Shown here: positions 8,461 through 17,730 of the stretch, piece after piece
Position numbering within the stretch: position 1 is the stretch's first letter
Layout: each line of letters starts with the position of its first letter
From: FEB-7 sp963698265
Lineage (GTDB): Bacteria; Pseudomonadota; Gammaproteobacteria; Burkholderiales; Usitatibacteraceae
Reading direction: 5' to 3'
Assembly: GCA_963698265.1 (NCBI GenBank)
Contig: CAVOQC010000004.1
Span: forward strand, 558,001-622,000
DNA: 64,000 nucleotides
Made by a program: the position numbers and the translations under genes
Notes under the pieces: generated by a model
Database searches by the model: none
Told to the model about the DNA's origin: nothing
What the model saw: the letters and a program-made list of their open reading frames with translations, nothing else

Positions 8461-9891
8461 ATGTCCCAGACATTCGACGTCGTCGTGATCGGAGCAGGCC
8501 CCGGCGGCTACATCGCCGCGGTCCGTGCCGCCCAGCTGGGCCTGAAGACCGCCTGCATCGAGGGCTGGAAGAACGCGAAAGGCGAGCTCGCCCTCGGCGG
8601 CACGTGCCTGAACGTGGGCTGCATCCCGTCGAAGGCGCTGCTCGCCTCGTCGGAGGAGTTCGAGCGCGTGAACCACCACCTGGACGAGCACGGCATCGCC
8701 GTGTCCGGGGCGAAGATCGACGTGGCGAAGATGCAGGCGCGCAAGGACGGCATCGTCTCGAAGATGACCAAGGGGATCGAGTTCCTCTTCAAGAAGAACA
8801 AGATCACCTGGCTGCAGGGGTTCGGCCGGTTCGCCGCCGCGGGCGACGCCTACACGATCGAGGTGGTGAACGGCGGGAAGAAGGAAACGGTGCAGGCGAA
8901 GCACGTGATCGTCGCCACCGGCTCGAAGGCGCGGCACCTTCCGAACGTCGCCGTGGACAACGTGACGATCTGCGACAACGAGGGCGCGCTCGCGTTTTCC
9001 TCCCCGCCCAAGCGCCTGGGGGTCATCGGCTCTGGCGTGATCGGCCTGGAACTGGGCAGCGTCTGGCGCAGGCTCGGCTCCGAGGTCACGATACTCGAGG
9101 CCCTTCCGGACTTCCTCGGCGCCTGCGACGAAGCGGTGCAGAAGGAGGCGTGGAAGATCTTCACCAAGGGCCAGGGGCTCAACATCCGCCTCGGCGTGAA
9201 GGTCGAGAAGGTGTCGCTGCGCAAGAACGCCGTGCTCGTGGAGTACACGGACGACAAGGGGCTCGCGCAGAAGCTCGAGTGCGACCGGCTCGTGGTTTCC
9301 GTCGGGCGCATCCCGAACACCGACGGCCTGGGCGCGGTGAACGTGGGGCTCAAGGTGGACGAGCGCGGCTTCGTCGAGGTCGACGGGCAGTGCCGCACCA
9401 ACCTGCCCAACGTGTGGGCCGTCGGCGACGTGGTGCGCGGCCCGATGCTCGCGCACAAGGCCGAGGATGAGGGCGTGATGGTCGCGGAGCTGATCGCGGG
9501 CCAGAAGCCGCACATCGACTACGACTGCATCCCCTGGATCATCTACACCTCGCCGGAAGTGGCCTGGGTGGGCATGACGGAACAGAAGGCGAAGGCCGAC
9601 GGCCTGGCGGTGCGCACGGGGCAGTTCCCCTTCGCGATAAACGGCCGGGCGCTGGGCACGGGACAGTCCCAGGGGTTCGTGAAGATCGTGGCGGACGCAG
9701 CGACGGACCGCGTGCTGGGCGTGCACATCGTGCATGCACACGCCTCTGACCTCATCCAGGAGGCCGTGACCGTGATGGAGTTCCGGGGCGCGTCCGAGGA
9801 CATCGCGCGCATCTGCCACGGGCATCCGACGCTCTCCGAGGTGGTGCGGGAAGCCGCGCTCGCGGTCGACAAGCGCTCGCTCAATTCCTGA
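8461..9891 (+). CDS. lpdA: Dihydrolipoyl dehydrogenase (E3)
   Basis: FAD enzyme that reoxidises dihydrolipoyl groups with NAD+, the E3 of the 2-oxoglutarate dehydrogenase complex. The 476-aa length is normal. The N-terminal FAD site GAGPGGYIAAVRAAQLG, the redox-active disulfide GGTCLNVGCIPSK, the NAD-binding GSGVIGLELGSVW, and the C-terminal dimer-interface HGHPTLSE with the catalytic His are all visible. It lies directly downstream of sucB apart from the small membrane gene, supporting assignment to this complex. Confidence 0.97.
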   Translation: MSQTFDVVVIGAGPGGYIAAVRAAQLGLKTACIEGWKNAKGELALGGTCLNVGCIPSKALLASSEEFERVNHHLDEHGIAVSGAKIDVAKMQARKDGIVSKMTKGIEFLFKKNKITWLQGFGRFAAAGDAYTIEVVNGGKKETVQAKHVIVATGSKARHLPNVAVDNVTICDNEGALAFSSPPKRLGVIGSGVIGLELGSVWRRLGSEVTILEALPDFLGACDEAVQKEAWKIFTKGQGLNIRLGVKVEKVSLRKNAVLVEYTDDKGLAQKLECDRLVVSVGRIPNTDGLGAVNVGLKVDERGFVEVDGQCRTNLPNVWAVGDVVRGPMLAHKAEDEGVMVAELIAGQKPHIDYDCIPWIIYTSPEVAWVGMTEQKAKADGLAVRTGQFPFAINGRALGTGQSQGFVKIVADAATDRVLGVHIVHAHASDLIQEAVTVMEFRGASEDIARICHGHPTLSEVVREAALAVDKRSLNS

Positions 9892-9923
9892 AGCCCCGCG
9901 CGCGCGCGGCGATCCCGGCGACC

Positions 9924-11141
9924 ATGACCGACGCGGCCGACATCCCGGAGATCGAGGACGAGGAACTCGAGCCCGCCGACCCGAACCAGTTTTCCGGGCC
10001 CCTCGAGTGGTACTGGCATTTCCAGCAGCGCCCCGATTTCCAGACCGACAGCGAGCAGCTGCGCGTGCTGGGCCAGCTCGAGCGCCTCTTCGGCGAGCTC
10101 GAGCAATACCGCCTGTACCGCGCGGGGAAACTGAACCGCCTGGTCACCAATTTCGGCGCCGGCCGGCGGCCCCCGCGGGGCATCTACATCTGGGGGGGCG
10201 TAGGGCGCGGCAAGTCGCTCATGATGGACGCCTTCTACAAGGTGTGCCGCCACCGCCGCAAGCGTCGCGTCCATTTCCACGAGTTCATGCGCGAGGTGCA
10301 CGCGCGGATGCGTGCGCTCCAGGGCACCGAGGACCCGCTGGACGCCATCTCGAGCCAGATCGCGCGCGAACTGCGGCTCCTGTGCTTCGACGAGTTCCAC
10401 GTGAGCGACATCGCCGACGCGATGATCCTCGCGCGCCTGCTCGAGCTGCTGGTCGCCAAGGGCGTGGTGTTCGTGATGACCTCGAACTACCGCCCGGATG
10501 GCCTCTATCCCGACGGGCTGCAGCGCGCGCGGTTCCTTCCGGCCATCGAGATCCTCAAGCGCGACCTGGACGTGATTTCGCTCGACGGACGGGTGGACCA
10601 CCGCCGCCGCATCCTCGAGGGATTCCGGGTCTGGTACTCGCCCCCGGGGGAGGAAGCCGACCAGCACCTGGCGCAGTTCTTCGAGGCGGTGACCAAGGCC
10701 TCGGCCGAGCGCGACGGGGCGATTCGGATCGGGGGGCGGGCGCTTGCGTTTCGCCAGAGGGCCAAGGGCGTGGTCTGGTTCGATTTCGAGGCGTTGTGCC
10801 TCGAGCCGCGCTCGCAGCTCGATTACCTGGAGATCGCGAGCGGCTACCACACCGTCCTGGTTTCAGGCGTGCCGCGGCTCGCCGCGGAACAGACGGACGC
10901 GATCCGGCGCCTTACCTGGCTCGTCGACGTGCTCTACGACAAGCGCGTGCGCCTGGTGATGTCGGCGCAGGCGCCTCCCGAGGAACTCGTGGCCGAGCCG
11001 GCCGTGGCGACGGGCCCCGGCCGCATGGTGCGCAGCGAGTTCGCGCGCACCGCGAGCCGGCTCGTGGAGATGCAGTCCCGGGACTACTTCGCGCGCAAGC
11101 ACGATTCGGCGGACAATCCCCAGGTGCTCCGCGCCCGGTGA
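9924..11141 (+). CDS. zapE: Cell division ATPase ZapE (AFG1 family)
   Basis: P-loop ATPase of the ZapE/AFG1 (LACE1) family, which in E. coli acts on FtsZ rings during constriction. The 405-aa length is near the usual 370-400. Walker A is GGVGRGKS near residue 95, the Walker B-type motif is LLCFDEFHVSD, and a sensor-like FVMTSNYRPDGLYPDGLQ follows. Downstream of lpd is a typical betaproteobacterial position for it. An acidic N-terminal extension of about 20 residues has uncertain significance. Confidence 0.93.
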   Translation: MTDAADIPEIEDEELEPADPNQFSGPLEWYWHFQQRPDFQTDSEQLRVLGQLERLFGELEQYRLYRAGKLNRLVTNFGAGRRPPRGIYIWGGVGRGKSLMMDAFYKVCRHRRKRRVHFHEFMREVHARMRALQGTEDPLDAISSQIARELRLLCFDEFHVSDIADAMILARLLELLVAKGVVFVMTSNYRPDGLYPDGLQRARFLPAIEILKRDLDVISLDGRVDHRRRILEGFRVWYSPPGEEADQHLAQFFEAVTKASAERDGAIRIGGRALAFRQRAKGVVWFDFEALCLEPRSQLDYLEIASGYHTVLVSGVPRLAAEQTDAIRRLTWLVDVLYDKRVRLVMSAQAPPEELVAEPAVATGPGRMVRSEFARTASRLVEMQSRDYFARKHDSADNPQVLRAR

Positions 11142-11194
11142 CCGAATCCGGGAAGCGGTGCTCCCTGCGACCTTCCACGGAGACCGCCACGACC

Positions 11195-12178
11195 ATGTTC
11201 AAGGCCATCGAACTCACGCGCGAAGCCGACCGCTTCGCGGCCCGCGTCGCCGATCTCGACGAATCCGCACTTCCCGAGGGCGACGTGACGCTCCGGGTGG
11301 AGTTCTCGACCCTCAACTACAAGGACGGCCTCGCGATCGCCGACAAGGCGCCGGTGGTGCGCAAGTGGCCCATGGTCGCGGGGATCGACGGCGCGGGTGT
11401 CGTCGAATCGAGCACGCACCCCGCGTGGAAGGCGGGCGACCACGTCATCCTCAACGGGTGGGGCGTCGGGGAATCGCACTGGGGATGCCTCGCGCAGAAG
11501 GCGCGGTTGAAGGGCGACTGGCTGGTGCGGCTGCCGGAGAGCCTCACCGCGCGACAGGCCATGGCCATCGGCACCGCGGGATACACGGCAATGCTGTGCG
11601 CCCTCGCGCTCGAGAAGCAGGGCGTGAAGCCGGGAACGGGCGACATCCTCGTCACCGGCGCCACCGGCGGCGTGGGCAGCGTAGCCGTTTCCATTCTCTC
11701 GGGCTGGGGCCACCGGGTCGTAGCCTCGACGGGAAAGGCCGGCGAGGCCGAGTACCTCAAGTCCCTGGGCGCGGCGGAAGTGATCGACCGGAAGGAGCTC
11801 TCCCAGCCCGGCAAGCCGATGCAGAAGGAGCGCTGGGCGGGTGTCGTCGATTCGGTGGGAAGCCACACGCTCGCCAACGCCTGCGCCCAGGCGAAGTACC
11901 GGGGCGTGGTGACGGCCTGCGGGCTCGCGCAGGGCATGGATTTCCCGGCGAGCGTGGCGCCTTTCATCCTGCGCGGCGTGCGGCTGATCGGCGTCGACAG
12001 CGTGATGGCGCCGATGGCGGAGCGCGAGGAGGCGTGGGCGCGCCTTGCCGCGGACCTCGACCGGAAGAAGCTCGATGCCATCACGAGGACGGCCAGCCTG
12101 GCCGAGGCGGTGGCGCTCGCATCCGAACTCCTGGCGGGCAGCCTGCGCGGCCGGATCGTGGTGGACGTGAACGGGTGA
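11195..12178 (+). CDS. acuI: Acrylyl-CoA reductase-like MDR oxidoreductase (AcuI/YhdH), copy 1
   Basis: NADPH-dependent medium-chain reductase of the AcuI/YhdH family, which reduces acrylyl-CoA to propionyl-CoA. The 327-aa length fits. Visible features are the GroES-like domain with LNYKDGLAIA, the family stretch WPMVAGIDGAGVVE, the NADP-binding GATGGVGSVAVSIL and the C-terminal GRIVVDVNG. The zinc-ligand set of alcohol dehydrogenases is absent, as expected. The ATG at this position gives the family N-terminus MFKAIELTRE; the frame is open much farther upstream without coding character. A paralogue lies at 51756. prpE directly downstream suggests propionyl-CoA chemistry. Confidence 0.9.
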   Translation: MFKAIELTREADRFAARVADLDESALPEGDVTLRVEFSTLNYKDGLAIADKAPVVRKWPMVAGIDGAGVVESSTHPAWKAGDHVILNGWGVGESHWGCLAQKARLKGDWLVRLPESLTARQAMAIGTAGYTAMLCALALEKQGVKPGTGDILVTGATGGVGSVAVSILSGWGHRVVASTGKAGEAEYLKSLGAAEVIDRKELSQPGKPMQKERWAGVVDSVGSHTLANACAQAKYRGVVTACGLAQGMDFPASVAPFILRGVRLIGVDSVMAPMAEREEAWARLAADLDRKKLDAITRTASLAEAVALASELLAGSLRGRIVVDVNG

Positions 12179-12342
12179 GCCCCGGGGGGCGCGCCTGGCG
12201 ACCGGCCCGGCCACTAGGGAATACCCTGACCGGTGCACCTGATTCCTTGCGTCGGATCAAATAGGCTCGCCATCGGGCCCCTACGCTTGCAAGCGCCCCC
12301 GCGGTGATGGGGGGCGGGCCACCACCGCCAGGAGACGATCCC

Positions 12343-14238
12343 ATGACCACCTACCAGGAATTCCACGCGCGCTCGATCCGCGACCCCGAGGGCTTTTGGG
12401 CCGAGCAGGCGAAGCTGATCGACTGGCACCATCCGTTCGACCGGGTCCTCGATTACGCGAAGCCACCGTTCCGCACCTGGTTCACGGGCGGTCTCACCAA
12501 CCTCTGCCACAACGCGGTCGACCGCCACCTCGCCACCCGGGGCGCGCAGAAGGCGTTGGTGTGGATATCCACGGAGGTGAACGAGGAGAAGAGCTGGACC
12601 TTCGCCCAGCTCGCCGACGAGGTGAACCGCTTCGCCGCGATCCTCAAGTCCCTGGGCGTCGGCAAGGGCGACCGCGTCCTCATCTACATGCCCATGGTGC
12701 CGGAGGCGGTCTTCGCCATGCTCGCCACGGTGAGGATCGGGGCGATCCACTCCGTGGTCTTCGGTGGCTTCGCGGCCGCGAGCCTCGCGGCGCGCATCGA
12801 CGACGCGCAGCCGAAGGTGATGGTGACCTCCGACGCGGGCTCGCGCGGGGGCAAGGCCCTTGCGTTGAAGCCCCTCGTGGACGAATCGATCCGCCTGTCG
12901 AAGGCGCCGCCCGCCCGCGTGCTCATCGTGAACCGCGGGCTCGACCCCGCGATGGCGAAGGTGGCGGGTCGCGACCTCGACTATGCCGAGCTGTGCGCGA
13001 AGCACGCGGGCGCGAAGGTGCCGGTCACGTGGCTCGAATCGAACGAGCCGTCCTACATCCTCTACACGAGCGGGACGACCGGAAAGCCCAAGGGCGTGCA
13101 GCGTGACACCGGCGGCTATGCCGTCGCACTCGCGGCCTCGATGAAGCACATCTACTGCGCGAATCCGGGCGAGGCCTACTTCTCCACCTCCGACATCGGC
13201 TGGGTGGTGGGGCACTCCTACATCGTCTACGGCCCGCTCATCAACGGCTCGACCACGATCATGTACGAGGGCCTGCCGATCCGGCCGGACCCGGGCATCT
13301 GGTGGAAGATCGTGGCCGACTACCAGGTCACCTCGATGTTCTCCTCGCCCACGGCGATCCGCGTGTTGAAGAAGCAGGACCCGGCCTACATGTCGAAGTA
13401 CGACGTGAAGTGCCTGAAGTACCTCTTCCTCGCCGGGGAACCCCTCGACGAGCCCACGGCGCGCTGGGTCGCCGACAACCTCGGCTGCCCCATCGTGGAC
13501 AACTACTGGCAGACGGAGACCGGCTGGCCGATCCTTTCGGCCTGCCTGGGCGTGGAGGACACGCCGCGCAAGTTCGGCTCTCCCTCCTTCGCGGTGTACG
13601 GCTACCACGTGAAATTGAAGGACGAGGTCACCGGAAAGGAGACGGGTCCCGACGAGAAGGGCGTGCTGTGCGTGGTGCCGCCGCTGCCGCCGGGCGCGAT
13701 GACCACCATCTGGGGCGACGACGAGCGCTACGTGAAGACCTATTACGGCACCTTCAAGGACGAGATGGTGTACTCGACCTTCGACTGGGCGGTGCGCGAC
13801 CGCGACGGCTACTACTTCGTGCTCGGGCGCACCGACGACGTGATCAACGTCGCGGGCCACCGCCTGGGCACGCGCGAGATCGAGGAGGCGGTGCAGTCGC
13901 ACTCGGGCATCGCGGAGGTGGCGGTGGTCGGGGTGGCCGACCAGCTCAAGGGCCAGGTGCCGGTGGCGTTCGCCGTGGCCAAGGACGCATCGAAGGCCGG
14001 CACGAAGGATCTCGCGGCGGCGTTCGAGAAGGAAGTCATGGCGATGGTGGACAAGGAACTCGGCGCCATCGCCCGGCCCTCGCGGGTGCACTTCGTGACG
14101 GTGCTGCCCAAGACGCGTTCGGGGAAGCTCCTCAGGCGCTCGATCCAGGCCTTGTGCGAGGGACGCGACCCCGGCGACCTCACGACCATCGAGGACCCGG
14201 GCGCGCTCGAGCAGATCCGGGCCGCGCTCAAGGGCTGA
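12343..14238 (+). CDS. prpE: Propionyl-CoA synthetase PrpE
   Basis: AMP-forming ligase that activates propionate; related enzymes also accept acrylate or 3-hydroxypropionate. The 631-aa length matches PrpE. Visible features are the ACAS N-terminal region, the P-loop YTSGTTGKPKGVQRDTGGY, the NYWQTETGWP motif, the GRTDDVINVAGHR hinge and the acetylatable lysine in TRSGKLLRRSI. The ATG preceded by CCAGGAGA is preferred over one 39 bases upstream. It lies 164 bases after acuI, which could convert the acrylyl-CoA product. Confidence 0.93.
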   Translation: MTTYQEFHARSIRDPEGFWAEQAKLIDWHHPFDRVLDYAKPPFRTWFTGGLTNLCHNAVDRHLATRGAQKALVWISTEVNEEKSWTFAQLADEVNRFAAILKSLGVGKGDRVLIYMPMVPEAVFAMLATVRIGAIHSVVFGGFAAASLAARIDDAQPKVMVTSDAGSRGGKALALKPLVDESIRLSKAPPARVLIVNRGLDPAMAKVAGRDLDYAELCAKHAGAKVPVTWLESNEPSYILYTSGTTGKPKGVQRDTGGYAVALAASMKHIYCANPGEAYFSTSDIGWVVGHSYIVYGPLINGSTTIMYEGLPIRPDPGIWWKIVADYQVTSMFSSPTAIRVLKKQDPAYMSKYDVKCLKYLFLAGEPLDEPTARWVADNLGCPIVDNYWQTETGWPILSACLGVEDTPRKFGSPSFAVYGYHVKLKDEVTGKETGPDEKGVLCVVPPLPPGAMTTIWGDDERYVKTYYGTFKDEMVYSTFDWAVRDRDGYYFVLGRTDDVINVAGHRLGTREIEEAVQSHSGIAEVAVVGVADQLKGQVPVAFAVAKDASKAGTKDLAAAFEKEVMAMVDKELGAIARPSRVHFVTVLPKTRSGKLLRRSIQALCEGRDPGDLTTIEDPGALEQIRAALKG

Positions 14239-14301
14239 AGGCGTCGCCCCGGAGACCATGCGTGCCCGGCGGCTCCGCGTCCGGGCCGCGGCCCGGAGGC
14301 C

Positions 14302-14769
14302 TTACTTCTGGCAGGGGCCGAGGTAGCGGGCCTCCATGGCCTGCTTCATGTTCGTCGTGTGGCCGCCGCGGACCATGGACATCTTCATGTTCATGCGATA
14401 GCCGTCGGAGACGAAGGTGATCACGTTGTCCGCGGTCATGTTCATGTCGCCCTTGCACACCATGCGGTAGGAGGCGGTGTTGCCGGACATCCGGAAGTCC
14501 TGGACCTGGCATTCCGCCGGCATGTTGCCGTTCTTGCCCTTGCCGAGCTGGCCGCGCTCGATGTCCTCGGGCGTGACGCATTGCTGGAAGTTGAGGGTCT
14601 GCTTGCCCAGGTTCATGCCCTTGGGCATTCCCGGCATCTCGCCCAGGTCCATTTCCATCTTGTAGGCGTACTGGCCGGCCTTGAGCTTTCCCTTCAGGGC
14701 CGCCATGGGGTTCTGGGCGAGGGCGGCGGTGGCGGCGAACGCGGTGACCAGTGCAATGGCGAATTTCAT
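14302..14769 (-). CDS. DUF3617-family periplasmic protein
   Basis: A 155-aa protein with an N-terminal signal peptide (MKFAIALVTAFAATAALAQ, cleavage after ALA) and a DUF3617-like body. The body has paired cysteines (FQQCVTPED, AECQVQDF, MVCKGDM, LGPCQK) and a GYRMNMKM strand. The function of this family is unknown. It is transcribed opposite to its neighbours: convergent with prpE and divergent from the pabB fusion, with an 80-base spacer that must hold both promoters. The start was chosen for the signal peptide; an upstream ATG would add a 30-residue Pro/Ser-rich prefix. Methionine content is high. Confidence 0.85.
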   Translation of the reverse strand: MKFAIALVTAFAATAALAQNPMAALKGKLKAGQYAYKMEMDLGEMPGMPKGMNLGKQTLNFQQCVTPEDIERGQLGKGKNGNMPAECQVQDFRMSGNTASYRMVCKGDMNMTADNVITFVSDGYRMNMKMSMVRGGHTTNMKQAMEARYLGPCQK

Positions 14770-14849
14770 GGTGACTCCCGACGGCGTGGAAGGGTCGGGC
14801 GAGGATACCACCGGGGTCGAAGTCGGGGCAGGGGCCGTGGACGGATAGA

Positions 14850-16832
14850 ATGGCGGCAATGGCGCGCACCCTGGATCTGCCCTACGACGAGTCCACCGGC
14901 TGTGCCGAGCGCCATGCGTGGTACGAGCGCCTGCGCCCCCTCGGCTGGGCGGTCTTCCTGGACAGCGGCGAGCGGGCGCGAACCGGGGGACGATACGACA
15001 TCCTCGCCGCCGGGCCCGTGGCGAGCCTCGTGTCGCGCGACGGCAGCGCCGAAATCCTGCGCGACGGGGTCGCGCGCGCTTTCGCGGGCGGTGCCTTCGC
15101 GGGGCTGCGCGCGCTGCTCGACGGCGCCGCGTGCGACGACACGGCCTGGCCCATCGCCGGGGGCGCCATCGGTTACTTGGGCTACGAGCTGGGCCGCGGC
15201 GCGGCGCGGCTTCCTCCGGCGAAGTCGGGGTGCGAGCCCTTCATGCCGGAGGCCGCCGTCGGCCTCTACGCGTGGACGGTGGTGGTGGACCACGCCGAGA
15301 AGCGCGCCGCACTCACGTCCCTCGCGTCGTTTTCCGACGCCGAAGCCGAGGGGCTTCGCGCCCGGCTCCTCGCGGGCGAGCCGTTCGAGCAGGAGCCCTT
15401 CCGGGTCGAAGGCGAAATCGTCGCGAGCCTGGACCGCGACGCCTACCTGCCGCGCGCCGCGCGCATCATCGACTACATCCGCGAGGGCGACGCCTACCAG
15501 GTGAACCTCACGCGGGAATTCCGGCTGCCCTACCGCGGCGACGCGTGGGAGTTCTATCGCCACCTGCACGACACCAACCCGGCGCCCATGGGCGCCTACC
15601 TCGAGTACCCCTTCGGCTGCGTGCTGTCGAGTTCCCCGGAGCGCCTGATGACGGTCGAGGGAAGAGACGCCGTCACGCAGCCGATCAAGGGCACGCGCCG
15701 CAGGCGTTCGGATCCCGCGGAGGACGCGCGCGTGCGCGCCGAACTCGAGCGATCGCCCAAGGACCGCGCCGAGAACGTGATGATCGTGGACCTGCTGCGC
15801 AACGACTTCGGCCGCGTGTGCGAGCCGGGAAGCGTCGACGCGCCCCGCATCTGCGAGCTGGAGAGCTTCGCGACGGTCCACCATCTCGTGAGCACGGTGA
15901 GCGGCCGCCTCGCGCCCGGGCGCGACGGCGTGGACCTCCTCGAGGCCTGCTTCCCGGGCGGCTCCATCACCGGCGCGCCCAAGCGCCGGGCCATGGAGAT
16001 CATCGACCAGCTCGAGCCGCACCGCCGCGAGGTCTACTGTGGCGCGATCGGCTACGCCACGCCCGCGGGCCGGCTCGACATGAACATCCCGATCCGCACC
16101 ACGCTCGCCGCGCGCGGCGAGCTGCGCTTCTACGCGGGCGGCGGGATCGTCGCGGATTCCTCGCCCGAGGCCGAGTTCGAGGAGACGGAGGTGAAGATCG
16201 CCGCCATCCGGCGGGCGCTGTCGCGGTTTGCCTCGGGCGGCGCGCCGCACCGTGCGAAGACGGCGATGCGCCGCGAGCTCCTCGCCGGCCGGGAGGCGCT
16301 CTTTTCCGCCGGGAGCGCGGATTTCGCCGCGGCCATCACGGCGCGGTTGCGTGCGCTCGTGCAGTACCGGCGGGCGACGACCGTGCTCGCGACCTTGAGC
16401 TTCGGCACGGAGTGGGACACGCGCGCCTTCACTGAAGGCGTCCTCGCGGACGGCAAGCGGCTCGTCCTGCCGCGGGTGGTGCGCGAGCCGCGCTCGCTTG
16501 CGCTGCACGCGGTCACCGACCTCGGCGCCGACCTGCTTCCCGGCGTCTGGGGAATCGAGGAGCCCGACCCGTCCCGCTGCCCGAAGGTCGCGCTCTCGGA
16601 AGTCGACTTCGCCCTCGTGCCTGCGCTATCGTGCGACCGCGAAGGCGTCCGGCTCGGCTACGGGGCGGGCTACTTCGACCGGCTGCTCGCGGGCGCGGGA
16701 ACGCGCAGCTTCCGCGTCGTGGCGATTCCCGATGCGCTGGTGCGCGAGCGGGTGCCCTTCGAGCCGCACGACGTTCCCGTGGACGCGCTCCTGACCGAAC
16801 GACAATTCCTGCTGACGAGAACCTCCCCATGA
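14850..16832 (+). CDS. pabB: Fusion: aminodeoxychorismate synthase component I - 5-formyltetrahydrofolate cyclo-ligase
   Basis: A single 660-aa frame with two folate enzymes. Residues about 1-460 are a PabB/TrpE-type chorismate-using enzyme: DAYQVNLTREF, SSSPERLM, PIKGTRRR, SKDRAENVMIVDLLRND and FPGGSITGAPK. The Lys in PIKGT is the aminodeoxychorismate synthase hallmark; anthranilate synthases have Ala there. Residues about 468-660 are a 5-formyl-THF cyclo-ligase: the N-terminal KTAMRRELLAGREAL and the nucleotide loop GYGAGYFDRLL. The usual PabC lyase fusion partner is absent. The stop overlaps the folD start (ATGA). A second ATG lies nine bases downstream. The continuous frame appears real because both halves are full length. 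Confidence 0.88.
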   Translation: MAAMARTLDLPYDESTGCAERHAWYERLRPLGWAVFLDSGERARTGGRYDILAAGPVASLVSRDGSAEILRDGVARAFAGGAFAGLRALLDGAACDDTAWPIAGGAIGYLGYELGRGAARLPPAKSGCEPFMPEAAVGLYAWTVVVDHAEKRAALTSLASFSDAEAEGLRARLLAGEPFEQEPFRVEGEIVASLDRDAYLPRAARIIDYIREGDAYQVNLTREFRLPYRGDAWEFYRHLHDTNPAPMGAYLEYPFGCVLSSSPERLMTVEGRDAVTQPIKGTRRRRSDPAEDARVRAELERSPKDRAENVMIVDLLRNDFGRVCEPGSVDAPRICELESFATVHHLVSTVSGRLAPGRDGVDLLEACFPGGSITGAPKRRAMEIIDQLEPHRREVYCGAIGYATPAGRLDMNIPIRTTLAARGELRFYAGGGIVADSSPEAEFEETEVKIAAIRRALSRFASGGAPHRAKTAMRRELLAGREALFSAGSADFAAAITARLRALVQYRRATTVLATLSFGTEWDTRAFTEGVLADGKRLVLPRVVREPRSLALHAVTDLGADLLPGVWGIEEPDPSRCPKVALSEVDFALVPALSCDREGVRLGYGAGYFDRLLAGAGTRSFRVVAIPDALVRERVPFEPHDVPVDALLTERQFLLTRTSP

Positions 16833-17710
16833 CCGCAACGCTCATCGACGGCAAGGCGATCGCAGCCGAGCTCGCCAACGAAAACGCCCTGCGCGCCGCC
16901 CGGCTGCGCGACGCGGGGACCGTCCCCGGGCTCGCCGTCGTCATCGTGGGCGAGGATCCGGCAAGCCGCATCTACGTGCGCCACAAGGCGCTCGCCTGCG
17001 AGAAGGCGGGGCTCGCCTCCTGGGTGCACGCGCTGCCGGCGGACACCCCCCAGGAGCGCCTCATCGGGTTCCTGCACGCGCTCAACGCGGACCCTGCCGT
17101 CCACGGCGTCCTCGTGCAGCTGCCGCTTCCCGGAACGCTGGACGCGCGCGCGGTCATCGGGGCCATCGACCCGGCCAAGGACGTGGACGGATTCCACTAC
17201 CGCAACGTGGGCGCGCTCTTCGTCGGGGAGCCCGCGCTCTACGCCTGCACGCCGTGGGGCGTGATGAAGATGCTCGAGCACGAGGGCGTTGCCGTCGAGG
17301 GAAAGCACGCGGTGGTGGTCGGGCGCTCCACGATCGTCGGCAAGCCGATGGCGCTGATGCTCCTGAACGCGGGCGCCACGGTGACGGTGTGCCATTCGAA
17401 GACGCGCGACCTGCCGTCGGTCACGAGACAGGCCGACATCCTCGTGGCCGCCGTGGGACGGGCGCGCATGATCACCGGCGACATGGTGAAGCCCGGCGCC
17501 GTCGTGATCGACGTCGGCATCAACCGTCTGCCGGACGGCACGCTCTGCGGCGACGTGGAGCAGGAGACGGTCGCGAAGGTGGCCTCGCGCCTGACCCCGG
17601 TGCCGGGAGGTGTCGGGCCGATGACGATCGCGGTGCTGGTGGCCAACACGCTGCGCGCGGCCGAGAAGGCCGCGGGGCTCGCGGCGCCCCGGGAAACGCG
17701 CTTCGCGTGA
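16829..17710 (+). CDS. folD: Methylenetetrahydrofolate dehydrogenase/cyclohydrolase FolD
   Basis: Bifunctional enzyme that interconverts 5,10-methylene-, methenyl- and 10-formyl-THF. The 293-aa length is normal. Family marks are YVRHKALACEKAG (catalytic Lys), the VQLPLP loop, KDVDGFH, the NADP-binding GRSTIVGKPMALML and PGGVGPMTIAVL. The ATG overlaps the stop of the preceding cyclo-ligase domain by four bases, so translation is probably coupled. This places 5-formyl-THF recycling and methenyl-THF metabolism on one message. The C1 genes at 56479-64000 would need the same folate pool. Confidence 0.96.
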   Translation: MTATLIDGKAIAAELANENALRAARLRDAGTVPGLAVVIVGEDPASRIYVRHKALACEKAGLASWVHALPADTPQERLIGFLHALNADPAVHGVLVQLPLPGTLDARAVIGAIDPAKDVDGFHYRNVGALFVGEPALYACTPWGVMKMLEHEGVAVEGKHAVVVGRSTIVGKPMALMLLNAGATVTVCHSKTRDLPSVTRQADILVAAVGRARMITGDMVKPGAVVIDVGINRLPDGTLCGDVEQETVAKVASRLTPVPGGVGPMTIAVLVANTLRAAEKAAGLAAPRETRFA

Positions 17711-17730
17711 CGGCGGGAGAGAAGAAAGCC

